A DNA stretch of 64,000 nucleotides from Gnetum montanum (taxonomy: Eukaryota; Streptophyta; Gnetopsida; Gnetales; Gnetaceae): positions 472,902-536,901 of the forward strand of contig MNCI01006016.1 of the NCBI GenBank assembly GCA_015680685.1. The letters are read 5' to 3'. Made by a program: the position numbers and the translations under genes. The notes below the pieces were generated by a model, which was not told the DNA's origin, ran no database searches, and was given only the letters and a program-made list of their open reading frames with translations. Of this stretch, positions 1 to 10,921 are shown in pieces; the stretch's first letter is position 1; each line of letters begins with the position of its first letter.

Positions 1-628
1 TTCTGAGTGCCTATAGAAGAAGTCTAAGTGTGTATGGTTATTTGTTTGAGCACTAATGTACCTGAGCACAATAGTGTGCTAGGAATAAAATGAACTCTTT
101 TGACAATCCTTGCAGCACTGAGAATAGAGTAATATTTTCTTTAATGCATTTTACTTTCATGATCTTTATTTTAATGTAATTGAATTAAGTAATGTATTTC
201 TAGTTGTTAATGAACACGAGCACAACCACTTCAAGCATTCATATAGTACTTGGTAACCTAGTAATGCTTAACGTTTGGCAGCCCATCAATGCTATATGTG
301 TTCAGGAAAGTGGAATGGTTACTTGTGTTAGACTAGATAAGTAGTAAACAAGTTAGATTTTAAGTTACTCTACTCTTCATTCTTATTGTAGGTGATTACA
401 TCTATAAAACATAAAAAGATAAAAAATCATATACCTCAATTACACTTAAACCATACCCTCAAGCCTCACAAGTGTAATTGGGAGGACAATGAACGTTCTC
501 AACATCCATTTCACTTCCTAAAAGAGCTAGTGCATTAGATAACTATAGGTCCATAGAATTTGACTAGATCACGCGTAACTCCTTAGTGATTCATATGGTT
601 GGGCATAGGGGTAGCTAGCCGCTCATCA
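1..628 (+). repeat. 3' part of a plus-strand Athila-like LTR
   Basis: This stretch ends in GGGGTAGCTAGCCGCTCATCA and closely resembles the ends of the plus-strand LTRs at 28641-29518 and 50652-51572: a line about a Pol II-like leader, a block with 'atacacttaa-ccatac', then 'tatggttgggcatagggg'. The start lies outside the window. The bases after 628 do not form the usual Athila-type primer-binding site, so this is a solo or truncated LTR abutting an oppositely oriented gag relic. Family assignment rests on comparison with other copies in the window. Confidence 0.7.
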
Positions 629-1788
629 ACAACCTTGGGCATAAATCCCAAGAATTTGCCTCATTTTATTATGAAGCCCATCCATGATGTGGAAAAGTTG
701 CTCTTTTTGAGAAAAATCGTGGTTTGGACATCTATGTAATAGAGAATACTATCTAACCAAGGCCACATCCAAGGATTTATGTTTTTCTTGCTTCCATCCT
801 TGGATTTTTTTTCTTAGGTTAGACACTCTCACATAGGTTTGGTATTTTTCGTTGAAGAGTTCCAACATTGTGGACCATCAATGAATGGAATTAGGTTCCA
901 ATGATCTATACCAACTTTCAACTTCATCTATTAGCATCCTATGAAAGAGATTAAGATTTTGCCACTTGCATTCAATGCTTTGTAAGGCACAAGCATCATG
1001 GAAGGCTTGTAAATGATGTTTCGGATTAGAATTGTAGCCTCCCCTAAATATAGGAATGTTGTTCATGTCAAGCCATTTGATCTGGTTATCCCTTTGATGC
1101 CTTTAGGGTACTTGAACTACCTCCCTAATCTATGTCATGCCCCTAGTAGTCAACAAGGGTTCATCTTTATTAGACATTCCATGGTGATAATCTCTATTTC
1201 TATTTGTCTGATAGTGATGATCTTGTCTATGATTACTTTGATTTCTTTGATCTTACCATTGGGTTCGATTTCTATTTTCATCTTGACCCCTTAGTAGAGC
1301 TCTATTTCTATACGTACGTTAACCTTTGTCAAAACTAGATGTTGAAGAGGAACAAGAAGATGATAAACTGGGAGAATCGTCATGGCTCGTATATCTTCCC
1401 CCATGATTCCTTAATATATCTTTTCTAGGCTTAGATGAGGTCCTAGGCCTTAAGGCCTATCTCAGTCTAGGACTTACTCCATCTCCTCTAGGATTTTCTA
1501 TACTAGTTAAACATAGTCCTTGTGTGTAGTAAGGGTGGAAATCAGCATATGAAATCCCTACCTAAGTTTGTTCACTCCAAGTTTCTTCAATATAAAACCT
1601 ATCATTTCTCCTATGAGTGTTTTCATCATACGATGCGTTATGGATCCTATGTGAAGAAGAAATGGCTTTATCATGTGTGACATCAAATTTTAAAATTTTC
1701 TAAAAGATAAATTATTAATACTTTTACAGTAATTATGTGTAATATAAGTAATCTAGATAACTAGCACCATCCCTAGCAATGGTACCAA
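629..1788 (-). pseudogene. Athila-like gag relic (copy B1)
   Basis: On the minus strand this encodes a broken Gag. The best part (878-1066) reads a hydrophobic start with FRGGY, then HLQAFHDACALQ, and ends with LIDEVESWYRSLEP, which is the core of the retrotransposon Gag domain (the W-Y-x-x-L motif). The same motifs recur in the gag of the copies at 29650, 38900, 47600, 52800 and 58950. The N-terminal part (1300-1700) is rich in Ser, Arg and acidic residues but interrupted by stops. It lies directly downstream, in the minus sense, of the primer-binding site and 5' LTR at 1789-2696, so it is the 5' end of that element. The rest has been cut off by the LTR at 1-628. No intact protein can be made. 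Confidence 0.7.
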
Positions 1789-2696
1789 TGATGAGCGGTG
1801 GGTACCCCTATGCCCAACTTGATCGAATTCTGGGGATGAGACTAATTTGGCATCTAGATTGTTAAGTGTTGATTGCAATTTGTTGTCTTCCCACTTGGAC
1901 TAGTGGTAGCCTTGCCATGTATGGTTTAGTCCAAAGTGAGACATATGATGGTTGATGTTATTTTTGGCTTTATCCTACTCCTAACGATAATAAAAATTTA
2001 ATTATTTAATCTAATTAACAATAGAATAATAAATTCTAAACTAGCTTATAGATGATAAATGTTCATTTCTAGCTTGTCATATATATCTTGAACCCATGTA
2101 TCTACTATTAGGATTACCAAGCATTATGCTACTAGGCAAACCAAGAAATAATGCTACTAGGATTACTAAGTGAATATGCGTTTATGCTTGAAAATGGTCA
2201 CACTCATTCTACCAATTGATTAATATATGTGAAAGTGTAAATCTTAAATAAGTACATTAAGAGTAAATTACATGGAAAGTAAATCTAATCTAAGTCAAAG
2301 TGCTACATTAAATAGAAATCAATCTTGATCTTATTGTTGTTCAAGGAATTTGTCTAGGTACATTGCCACTTAAGTAAGACACCATACAACTAACTTAGAT
2401 CCACATTGTGGGCACTCACTGATTAGTCTTTAAGACTACGAAATAAAAATTCAAGGGTTTGACTACTATATTGACAAAAAATGTTAAATACATAGTTGGA
2501 GCACATGTATTTAGAGGAGAAAACATACACTACATTGATGCATATCCATCGACATAGCTGTGATATTGCATCTATGACATCCCAAATGCAATGTAGCATC
2601 TACAATGTAGTAGCCAATGGAGATGCACCAACAAGGATGCTACAACGTAGATGCGATGTATCATCTATGATATCTCAACACACTGATGCTTCATCA
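1789..2696 (-). repeat. 5' LTR of Athila-like copy B1
   Basis: The LTR begins TGATGAGCGGTGGGTACC and ends GCTTCATCA, giving TGATGA...TCATCA termini. Immediately to the left, read on the minus strand, is TTGGTACCATTGCTAGGGA. This is a mutated version of the Athila-type primer-binding site (usual form TGGCGCCGTTGCCGGGGA), which shows that this is the 5' LTR of a minus-strand element extending left. The interior is AT-rich and similar to the LTR at 49948. Confidence 0.75.
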
Positions 2697-3550
2697 GAGT
2701 AGCAGTGGTTATGCTAGAGAGAAAAAGGGAAATGGTGGAAGAGCATAATGAGGGTGGAAATGATGGCACACAAGGTTGGAGTACACAAAATGCAAAACAA
2801 CTATGATAAACAAGACATTAGGATGACAAGTGGTTTGGGTGGAACATGCTAAGCATTGCACTTCTAGCTTTGCTACAACTACTTGTACAATTCTACCACA
2901 CCTTACTGAATAGCTAAGAGTTGCAAGCAACTCTTCCCATATGCCTAATAATTTTTTTAATTTATTATTGTACACACACATACACACACAACTAATGATG
3001 CTATAACACTTTTTTTGCTATATCTTTAAGGCTTAAGAGTTAGGTTTGACAAGTACAAGATCTTGGATTTGACTCCATGTCCCAATTTCTAAAATTAATT
3101 TTAGTCTTAAACTTTATAAATTATTTTTAAATTTTATTATTTTCTAAATATGTAATTTACGAGAAACTTGAAACAGTGATATCTTCTAAACTGTAATTTT
3201 GATTAGGATGTAATTAGCACTATTGGAATCATCTCAATGAGTTATACATATTGAGTATGGTTTCAAGGTTTAAAAACTAAGTTAAAGTTTCAAATTTAGA
3301 ATGATCTATTTTTTTTTTCAAATTGACATGCATGATGTGGCTCATAAGCATAATTAAGGTTCTTAATGGACTCATTTTCGTTATAATATGATGGGAAATT
3401 CCATGAGTGGGATAAATATTGATCAAGCTCATGTTTTTAGCTTTAAAGATAAGGTTAATAGAGTAAGACATCATTACATGTGTTTTCCTATCAACCCACT
3501 TAGTCAGGTTTCTTGCTAGGTAGACAGGATCTTTGGGTAGCTTAACTTAT
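2697..3550. other. unassigned AT-rich spacer
   Basis: There is no convincing coding signal. The stretch contains a short CA-rich run (about 2970-2990) and AT-rich sequence. It flanks the B1 LTR on one side and the B9 LTR on the other and may be old host DNA. I see nothing else in it. Confidence 0.4.
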
Positions 3551-4400
3551 TGATGAGTAGCGAGTATACCATATGCCCAACCATACAAATCACTAGCATT
3601 TCCTAAGTGATCCAATTAAATTTTGTAGACTTTAACTAGGTTCTAGGAGATAAATCTAACCCTTGCAATTGTTGTCTTCTCAATTCCACTTGTGAAGTGC
3701 AAGTGTATGGTTAAGTGTAACTGAGGCATCTGATTTTTATCATTTTTTCATTTATGGTTTAATCGCCTAAGTGCTAGAAAAAAAGTAAATTTAATGTGTA
3801 ATTAAAATAATTAATCTAGTAACTAACTAACACTTAACTAATCCTAAAATAGGCATTTGTTTCCACTTTCTATACATATCTTGAACATGTTATAGCACCA
3901 CTAGGTTATCAAGTGTTGAGCGCTATGGGGTTACCAAGTGTTAAATGTATGCTTGAAGTGGTCGTGCTTACGTTTGCTATCTATACAATATTAATTGCTT
4001 AGTTAAAATTAATTAAAGTAGATTTCATGAATATTAAATGCATAAAGAAAACATTATTCAATTCCAAGTGCTACAAGGTTTTATTAGAAAAGCTCATCTT
4101 TATTATTGTTCACACTATTATGCTAAGGTACATCAGTGATTAGATAAAGATCTGTACACTTCTTTAACTTCTATTGTGGGTAGTCAAAAAATATTCTAAC
4201 TGTCGAAAGGAAAAGCTACAAGAGCTTTGCTACAACTAATAAATGGAATGGATGAATTGTGTGCCCAACTATTGTATTTACAGGTTGGCACACATACCAC
4301 ATAGCGTGATATTAGATATCTGATAATGCATCATGAGATCCAATATCAGGCTCCGATATTGGGGATCCAATATTAGGACCTAACAAAATATGATTCATCA
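3551..4400 (-). repeat. 3' LTR of Athila-like copy B9
   Basis: The termini are TGATGAGTAGCG and GATTCATCA. To the right lies TACCCCCACAACT, which on the minus strand is the polypurine tract AGTTGTGGGGGTA. This marks it as a 3' LTR of a minus-strand element extending right. There is no primer-binding site on the left. The internal sequence closely resembles the LTR at 48816-49698. Confidence 0.75.
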
Positions 4401-5253
4401 TACCCCCACAACTAAATGAAAACTCTTCCTTGAGTGAACAAAATGAGGAACAAGTTCTTTACAAAATATTGGGAGGGTATGGGATTATTGACGAACTAAT
4501 TGACACACAAACTAACTTAGACCAAACAAATGTTTTACAATCTTACAATCTTTTACAAAATTTGGTGTTCATGAAAATCAAATTGAACACCCTAGCAAAA
4601 ATTAACATCAAAACCCCTCTAGCAACTTGAAAATGTGGGAGAAGATTAAATAGTCATGAAGAGGTCTTGTTGCATGGACTTCTACTACTTGCTACTAAGG
4701 TTGTTCATGTTGTTAACTCCTTTTCCCTCTAATTTGCTTGTCCTTTAGTTGGGATGATCCTACTTCTAGTCCATGCTACCCTTTTAGTGTCATCTATAAT
4801 CACAATAAAATCAAGGATTAGTGTGTGATGTATAACTTATAACATATAGGTACCTTGTCTCTCTTGGGTAGTTACACTTGCCTATGTTGTGATTATGGTA
4901 GATTGAATATTTTAATCTTAGTTGATTTTTGCAGCTACTAGAGTTAATTGGAAAGGTTTAACCTTAGAAATTGATGATTTTAATGTTATTTCATTACTTA
5001 AACCTTTGTGGGAGTTGGAAAAATTTCAAATTTTTTTTTGTTTTTGTCAAAAACTTGTGTGGCCCCTATAATGTAGAGTGTACCTTTGGTAGTGGTAGGA
5101 CTGAAAACTAGGTAAATTAGATAAGAAGTTGGAAATTTATGGGCTCTGAAAACTTTCAACATTAAAGATAAGAAAAAAAATAAAGAGTTTTAACACAACT
5201 TGAAATTTTTGGAGAGCCAAAAAAACTATGAACATGATGAAATGCTTGAAGAG
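4401..5253 (-). mobile_element. 3' non-coding region of Athila-like copy B9
   Basis: It starts with the polypurine tract and continues with sequence shared with other copies, such as 'aaccaaggattag' followed by 'taccttgtct' (compare 23590-23645). No integrase coding is visible. The element is cut at 5254 by the LTR of the next copy. The last 200 bases (5045-5253) do not match other copies by eye. Confidence 0.6.
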
Positions 5254-6129
5254 TGATGAGTGGCAATGTACCCCTATGCCACACCATACGAATCACAAGC
5301 ATTCACATGCAATTCAGTCGAATTCCATAGGCTGTAATTACTAAGTACACTAGAGCTAAATGGTGTGTGCATGTTGTTTGTTCGTTGTCTTCCTAGACCC
5401 ACTTGTGGAATGCAATCGTATGGTTAAGTGTAACTGAGGCATATGATTTTTATTATTTTGTATTTTTATGGAATTACTCACCTAGAATAAGAATAAAAGT
5501 AAGAGTGATTAAAAATAAAAGTGATTAATTACTAAGGAAACTAAAGTCTAATCTAGCCTAACATAAGTAACTATTCCCACTTCCCGAACACATCCTAAAC
5601 TTCATGTAAACACTGCTGGGTTGTCAAACACTAATTGTTTCTGAGCCACCAAGTGTCACACATATGTTCGAAGGGGTCGTGCTTGTGTAATTTAATAATT
5701 TGCTTAATTGATCAAAATGAATTGTTGTGCTAATAACACAAATGTAAAGTGCATAAATTAAAATAAAATAAAATATAAATGCATAAAAAAACAAATCTCA
5801 AGTGTTGCAAGGATGAATCAAAGAGCTCATCTTTATTACCAACATAATGGTGTGCTCAAATACATCAATGCTTGAATAAAGATCCATTCACACTTAGACC
5901 TCTTGCTACAGGCACTTGAAAAATATTCTAACTTTCAAATAGACAGACTAGAAGAGTTTTGCTACTTAACTCCTAAAAATATGCTCCCAATTGTGCACCT
6001 AGGCATTGTATTTATAAACCCGGGAGTAACTTGGGAATAACTGCTTTAATAATTAGAATAACCACTCTAATAATTAGAGTAACCGCTCTAATAATAACCA
6101 CTCTAATAATTAGAGTAACTACTTCATCA
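5254..6129 (-). repeat. 3' LTR of Athila-like copy B8
   Basis: The termini are TGATGAGTGGCAATG and CTTCATCA, followed on the right by TACCCCCACAACTG (a polypurine tract on the minus strand). It is very similar to the LTR at 40088-40937, including a short 'ctctaataattagagtaac' array near the right end. It is the 3' LTR of the element into which element A later inserted. Confidence 0.75.
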
Positions 6130-6436
6130 TACCCCCACAACTGAATGAAAAGTCATCCTTGAGTATAGAAGAAGAGGAACAATTTTTTTACAAAATATAT
6201 TAGGGGGGTGTGGACTTATTTGACTAACATGCAGAGTGACAAAGAGAAAATAGACAAATACAGAAGTGCCCGAGCATACAATATTACAGTTATGTATAAA
6301 ATTGATGTTCATGAGAATTAGGAAAGAACACCAATGGATCCAAAAGACATCTAACCCCACTTGGAAATAGAAAAATGATGGAGAGGTAGAAGAGATCCAA
6401 CAATCATGAACAATCTCCCACGAGTGATATGGTTAC
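6130..6436 (-). mobile_element. 3' non-coding part of copy B8, left of the element A insertion
   Basis: The sequence begins with the polypurine tract and resembles the 3' non-coding region of B9 and B6. It ends in GTTAC at 6432-6436, the left copy of the target-site duplication of element A. It resumes at 23528 after the insertion. Confidence 0.65.
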
Positions 6437-7547
6437 TGTATTGTCCGAAATCGTTGGTCTCCAACTGGAAGGAAACAGAGACCGTGGGATCATAGGACAC
6501 ACACAGACGACCCTACCTTCGCCTAAGGGTGAGCTGGAATGAATGAAGGTAGAGGACTTTGAGTGGTCCACATGCGGATCAGACAAGGATTTCCCCGAAC
6601 ATACACCGAAGTGCTATACGCTGGGTTATACGTAAATGGCGTAGCAGGCGTAAATCGGAGCGTAAAAAGTGAAACTGATGCGAATAGAGCGTAGATGTAA
6701 ACGAGCGTAAACAGAGTACATGTAACAATTAATGCAAACTGTAAACGATTTTGGGAAGAAAATGTAACAATGGGATTACAGAATAAGAGTACAATGCACC
6801 GGTTTAATGCAGTTGTGACTGGAACACAAGGCGGACGAAAAGCCCCGGTGGATGCAAGGATGACTGTGGGCTGGTTCACACTGTAGGCACAACGTAGAGG
6901 CTGTATGCTCAGCGTGTAGGGTTGTTCAGCGTATAAGGTTTCCTGCTCTGGTTCTCAGCGTCTTTGCTCTCTGGTGTGNGTAGGGTTGTTCAGCGTATAA
7001 GGTTTCCTGCTCTGGTTCTCAGCGTCTTTGCTCTCTGGTGTGCTCTAGAATTTGCCAACCGACCTGGATCTAGTGAAAAATTAGGGCTTTTATACAGGTT
7101 TTGACGCTAGGCTCGGGTTGAGCGAGACGTGGTGCGTTGACCAGGTGCAAAAACATAAAATTTACAAGTGTATAGTATGTTACATTTGCTGGGCGTATAC
7201 GCTGATGGTTGCTGCCTTGTGCCCAATCTTGCTCTGCAGTGCTGTTTCCATGCCGTCTTTGGAGATTTCATGCTGGTGTATACATTTGTTGTACTACTGA
7301 GCGTACATGTGAGGCATGTACGCTGGGTGTGTACACTGGACGTCTACGTTGGGCGTATACGCTGAGACTGCATACTTGGCCGTATATGCTGGGCGTATAT
7401 GCTGACAATGCATACTTGGTGAAAATTAAGTATTTTGATCTCCAAAGTTGCCATGTGTGACACCAGATGTAGCTGTGGCCGTCTGGGGGTCCCAGGGACC
7501 TGCTTCGTGTTAGAGAAGTATTAAGCTCGAAATTTTGTGGTGTTTCA
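6437..7547 (-). repeat. 3' LTR of element A
   Basis: On the plus strand it runs from TGTATTGTCCGAAATCG to GTGGTGTTTCA. It matches 22265-23527 along its length but lacks the expanded GCGTATACGC array. The single N at 6979 is flanked by an exact 63-bp direct duplication (6916-6978 and 6980-7042). The other LTR has only one copy of that segment, so the duplication is an assembly artefact and the true length is about 1.05 kb. Confidence 0.9.
7087..7094 (-). promoter_or_regulatory. TATA box in 3' LTR of element A
   Basis: On the minus strand the sequence reads TGTATAAAAGCCC. The same motif is at 22851-22858 in the other LTR, in the same place relative to the LTR ends. Transcription would start about 25-30 bases downstream on the minus strand. 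Confidence 0.6.
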
Positions 7548-7562
7548 TTGGACCCTCTTTGT
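7548..7562 (-). other. polypurine tract of element A
   Basis: Next to the 3' LTR the minus strand reads ACAAAGAGGGTCCAA, which is purine-rich and ends directly at the LTR start TGAAACACC. It would prime second-strand synthesis. Confidence 0.6.
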
Positions 7563-8990
7563 TGATGCTTGGAGGAATCAACCCGAGAAGCGTCGACAAA
7601 GAAGTACAAAACACCACAAGCACCTTGATAGAGACTTTGTCCGTTGCCACTTGACTAGACGTCATTGCACCGTGTTCAATAGTGCATGGGATTGAGAGGC
7701 GTAAAATTTGTATCTGGATGGGAAATGGAGATTGTGGGGATTGGGAATTGATCAAGAGATTATACTTGGTAAAGGGGATGCTCTAGTGTGTGCCATGCTG
7801 ATCCTTGTCAATAGCCATTATTTAGCAGACTCGGAATCTAGACATGCGATGTGTGTCCTTTGGCGGAACAAGGCTCTGGGTTATTGTCCAAGAGGGCTTG
7901 TTGGTAAGACCAAAGCCACATGATGATGCATTGAATTCCTTGGAGGAACAGGACCCTTATTTAGTGTTTAGTGGGAGCCTGTTGGCAGAGAGCCAAAGCC
8001 ATGCAACTGGATGTTTCTTAATTGTTCTTGACATGAGTACTTGGTTCCAAGACAATTGCCTTCCTACCTGGGGCTTATGGGAAGTGCCAAGGGTCTCTTT
8101 TTTTTTGTGGAAGAAGCTTTGCTTTGATCTTGTACTCATGCTCCAGTGCTATGTTGTGTGTTGCAACTGCTTTAAAGTGTTATAGTGTGCAACAACATGT
8201 TCAAGGTTTTGAATGTACTGGGTGTATCAGAGGTGTGGCTAAGTGGAGTATGTTGATGAATGGGTAAGGAATGTATGAGGAAATGGGAATGTACCAATGA
8301 ACAGTTTGATTTAGTTTTGCCATGTGTGCTGTGAACATTGCCTCATCTTGCTGCTTATGACGAAATACATTCTTGTGCGAAACTTCCGAGTGTCATCCTG
8401 TAAACACAACTCCAAGGAGACAAGAAAATTGTGAGTGAATAAGCGAGCTTAGACTTAAACAGCTACAGATGGAACAAGGACATCGGAGGAGATTTCAGGC
8501 AGTGTATATGAATGGCAGCAACGTTGGTAGGATCATCTGTTGGCAAGCGATGTAGTGATGAAGTTTAAATGCAGCGGGGGATTGAGGAACCAGAGATGAA
8601 CTTGCCAGTTTATAGTCTTAGCGGACTATCATGGGTTAGTTTTATGTCATGATCCATTGGACATTGCCCGTTTAGCATCGTGGTGAACATTGCATTGCTA
8701 GTTTCTAGTCTTGGTGGACCGTGAAGAGGCAAACCAGTTTATAGTCTTAGCGGACTTTGCTGAATGCGACTATGGCAATTTACTATCATGCCAGATGGAT
8801 GCTAGTTTATCGTCATTGTAGACACAGTGCGGTATTAGTTTATCGTCATGATGTCGGGACGAGCTGTGGTATCAGTTTTAAATCATAATCTAGGACTGTT
8901 CTGTGGTATCAGTTTATAGTCATGACCCCAGGACTCTTCTGTGGTATCAGTTTATAGTCATGACCCCAGGACTCACACGTACCTACGCTT
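7563..8990 (-). other. 3' non-coding region of element A between integrase and 3' LTR
   Basis: About 1.4 kb without a credible coding region. Short open frames on both strands (7708-8185) show no recognisable domain. The right-hand part holds a degenerate tandem array (8595-8970). Tat elements often carry extra sequence here, but nothing recognisable is encoded. Confidence 0.55.
8595..8970. repeat. degenerate tandem array with unit 'cagtttatagtc'
   Basis: Repeated blocks contain CAGTTTATAGTC followed by 'atgaccccaggact' or 'ttagcggact'. The last two copies (about 8900-8970) are nearly identical at about 37-40 bases; earlier copies are increasingly mutated. The array is in the non-coding 3' part of element A. 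Confidence 0.75.
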
Positions 8991-8991
8991 G

Positions 8992-10075
8992 TACTCAAAT
9001 ATAGAACGGTTTCAGGAACAAGTGATTGGCTGGATTTGCAAGCTCATGCCTTTCCATATCAGCTAACTTGAATGCTCCATTATCATATGCTTTGGTGATC
9101 AAGTAAGGCCCTTCCCAGTTGGCTGAGAATTTTTCTGGGTGTTCCCGAACGACCTTGAGCACAAGATCAACTTCTTTGATGGGGTGCTATGAATGTCATG
9201 CCGATGTCATTTCCATTGTTGTTTTTGGTACCACTTGATTTGATCGAGTGCACGTATGCGCTCCTCTTCCACCGAGTCCAAGTCAATGACGCGCAAGTCA
9301 TTGTTTTGCCCATCGTCGAGGAGTCCGAAAAGTGTGATCCTTAATGATGGTACCTGTAATTCCAGAGGTAAAATAGCTTTTGAACCATAAATAAGACTAT
9401 ATGGTGTTTTACCTGTTGAAGTTCGATGCGTAGTACGGTATGCCCACAATGCGTATACCAATTGTTCGTGCCACCTTCTCTTGCTTTGGGTGAGCATCTT
9501 TTTAAGTATTATAACAATCGTTTTGTTTGTTGCCTCTGCTTGCCCGTTGCTCTGAGGATAGTAAGGGGATGAAAACAAGTGTTTGATCCCTAGACTTTCA
9601 CAAAAGGTTTTGGTCTCAGCACTGCTAAATTATGGCCCATTGTCAGTGATGATTGTCATGGGAATGCCAAAACGGGTTACAATGTTTTCGAGAATGAAGT
9701 TGCACACGTGTTTAGATGTAGTTTTTCGAAGGGGAGCAGCTTCTACCCACTTCCTGAAGTATTCCGTTGCGGTTATGATGAAACTATGCCCCGCAGAAGA
9801 TGAGGGTGTTATTAGGCTGATAAGGTCCAACCCCCACTTTTGAAAGGGCCATGTGATTTTCGCTGTATGCAATTCGTTTGGTGGGACATGGATTAGATTG
9901 CTATGTTTTTGGCAGGTACTACATGTCTGAGTCTTGGAGAGACAGTCATATTCCATGTATGACCAATAGTAGCCTAAGCATCTTATCTTTGTTGCCATGG
10001 CCTTTGGCGCTATGTGTCCTCTGCATAGTCCGTCGTGTACTTGTTCGACGATGGTTTGGGCAATGGTACTACTAA
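8992..10075 (-). pseudogene. integrase of element A
   Basis: Integrase inserts the cDNA copy into the host genome. On the minus strand it shows an HHCC zinc-binding region (VHDGLCRGHIA, then CSTCQKH at about 9910), the first catalytic Asp in WGLDLI, the second in TDNGP (about 9630), and the catalytic Glu in GQAEATNK (about 9535). The C-terminal part has the GPY-type motif (WEGPYLITKAYDNGAFKL) and ends near LKPFY at about 9000. The DDE residues are all present, but a TAA interrupts the frame just after TDNGP and a shift occurs near 9190-9210 before the GPY part. It follows RT and RNase H as in all Ty3/Gypsy elements. Confidence 0.85.
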
Positions 10076-10272
10076 CTCATGTTAGCAATATGCCTTCGTA
10101 GGACCGACAACACAACGTATCTCCTACCAGGGTATACTGCTTAGAACATTTTCGTACTGCATCCTTTTGTGCATTTGTTAGATGTCGTGGTGTTTCACCA
10201 CGTAGAAGGTATTCTTTTATGTCGTCANTACCTCTAAGGAAACCTTCATACTCTACTATGTTGTTGGTACAA
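10076..10272 (-). pseudogene. archaeal-type RNase H (aRNH) fragment joined to integrase N-terminus, element A
   Basis: The minus strand reads CTNNIVEYEGFLRG, matching the conserved TNN-x-x-EYEA motif with the catalytic Glu of the second, archaeal-type RNase H found in Tat elements. Only this motif is left because the 152-N gap removes the upstream part. The single N at 10228 joins it directly to sequence that looks like the linker and start of the integrase domain (ETPRHLTNAQK..., then YTLVGDTLCCRSYEG), so a stretch of aRNH is probably missing at that join as well. The motif is diagnostic for the Tat lineage. Confidence 0.75.
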
Positions 10273-10424
10273 NNNNNNNNNNNNNNNNNNNNNNNNNNNN
10301 NNNNNNNNNNNNNNNNNNNNNNNNNNNNNNNNNNNNNNNNNNNNNNNNNNNNNNNNNNNNNNNNNNNNNNNNNNNNNNNNNNNNNNNNNNNNNNNNNNNN
10401 NNNNNNNNNNNNNNNNNNNNNNNN
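10273..10424. other. assembly gap (152 N)
   Basis: A run of 152 N's within pol of element A. It falls between the first RNase H and the aRNH motif. Confidence 0.95.
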
Positions 10425-10921
10425 CATATATTCTCATCCGGGAATTCTGGCTCTACTGTTGCTTGATCGTGCGTTGGTGACGTGGCCATTTGATTTGCTA
10501 TGGCTTGACCCTTAACTGATGATTGTGCTATGTAATGTAGGTCAAACTCGGCTGTCATGGCTTTCCAACGGGCTATTCGACTTGTTTCGTAAATGTTTCC
10601 TGTGATGGCTCTGAGCACATTATCCTTGCAAATTATGTTAACTTGGTTACAGAAGAGGTAATGTCGCCATTTCCTTAAAGAGAAGACCAAAGCTAAACAT
10701 GACCTTTCCACGTCATTATATTTTTTCTCGTGGGAAACTAATGCGTGGCTTAAATAATATACAGGGACTTCAGTTCCGTCATCTTGTTTCTGACAAAGCA
10801 TAGACAGGATTGACGAATCCGAAGTAGCGAGGTAGATGTAAAACGGTTTATCGTTTTGAGGTGGATAAACCGTGGGTAGTCAGGCAAGTGCCGTTTTAAT
10901 ATTATCGAATGCTTCTTGGCA
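10425..10921 (-). pseudogene. RNase H of element A
   Basis: This domain degrades the RNA of the RNA-DNA hybrid during reverse transcription. On the minus strand, after RT, the first active-site Asp lies in YLATSDSSI, followed by VPVYYLSHAL, then KKYNDVERSCLAL with the catalytic Glu, then KWRHYLF and CKDNVLR. The domain ends near SSVKGQAIA. A frameshift separates it from RT at about 10800-10920. The 152-N gap follows at the downstream side. Confidence 0.8.

Noticed and set aside
7118-7610. Open frames on both strands in the LTRs (7118-7609 and 22816-23583)
   Set aside because: They are created by the GCGTATACGC repeats, which are free of stops in several frames. No domain is visible and they are not conserved in frame between the LTRs.
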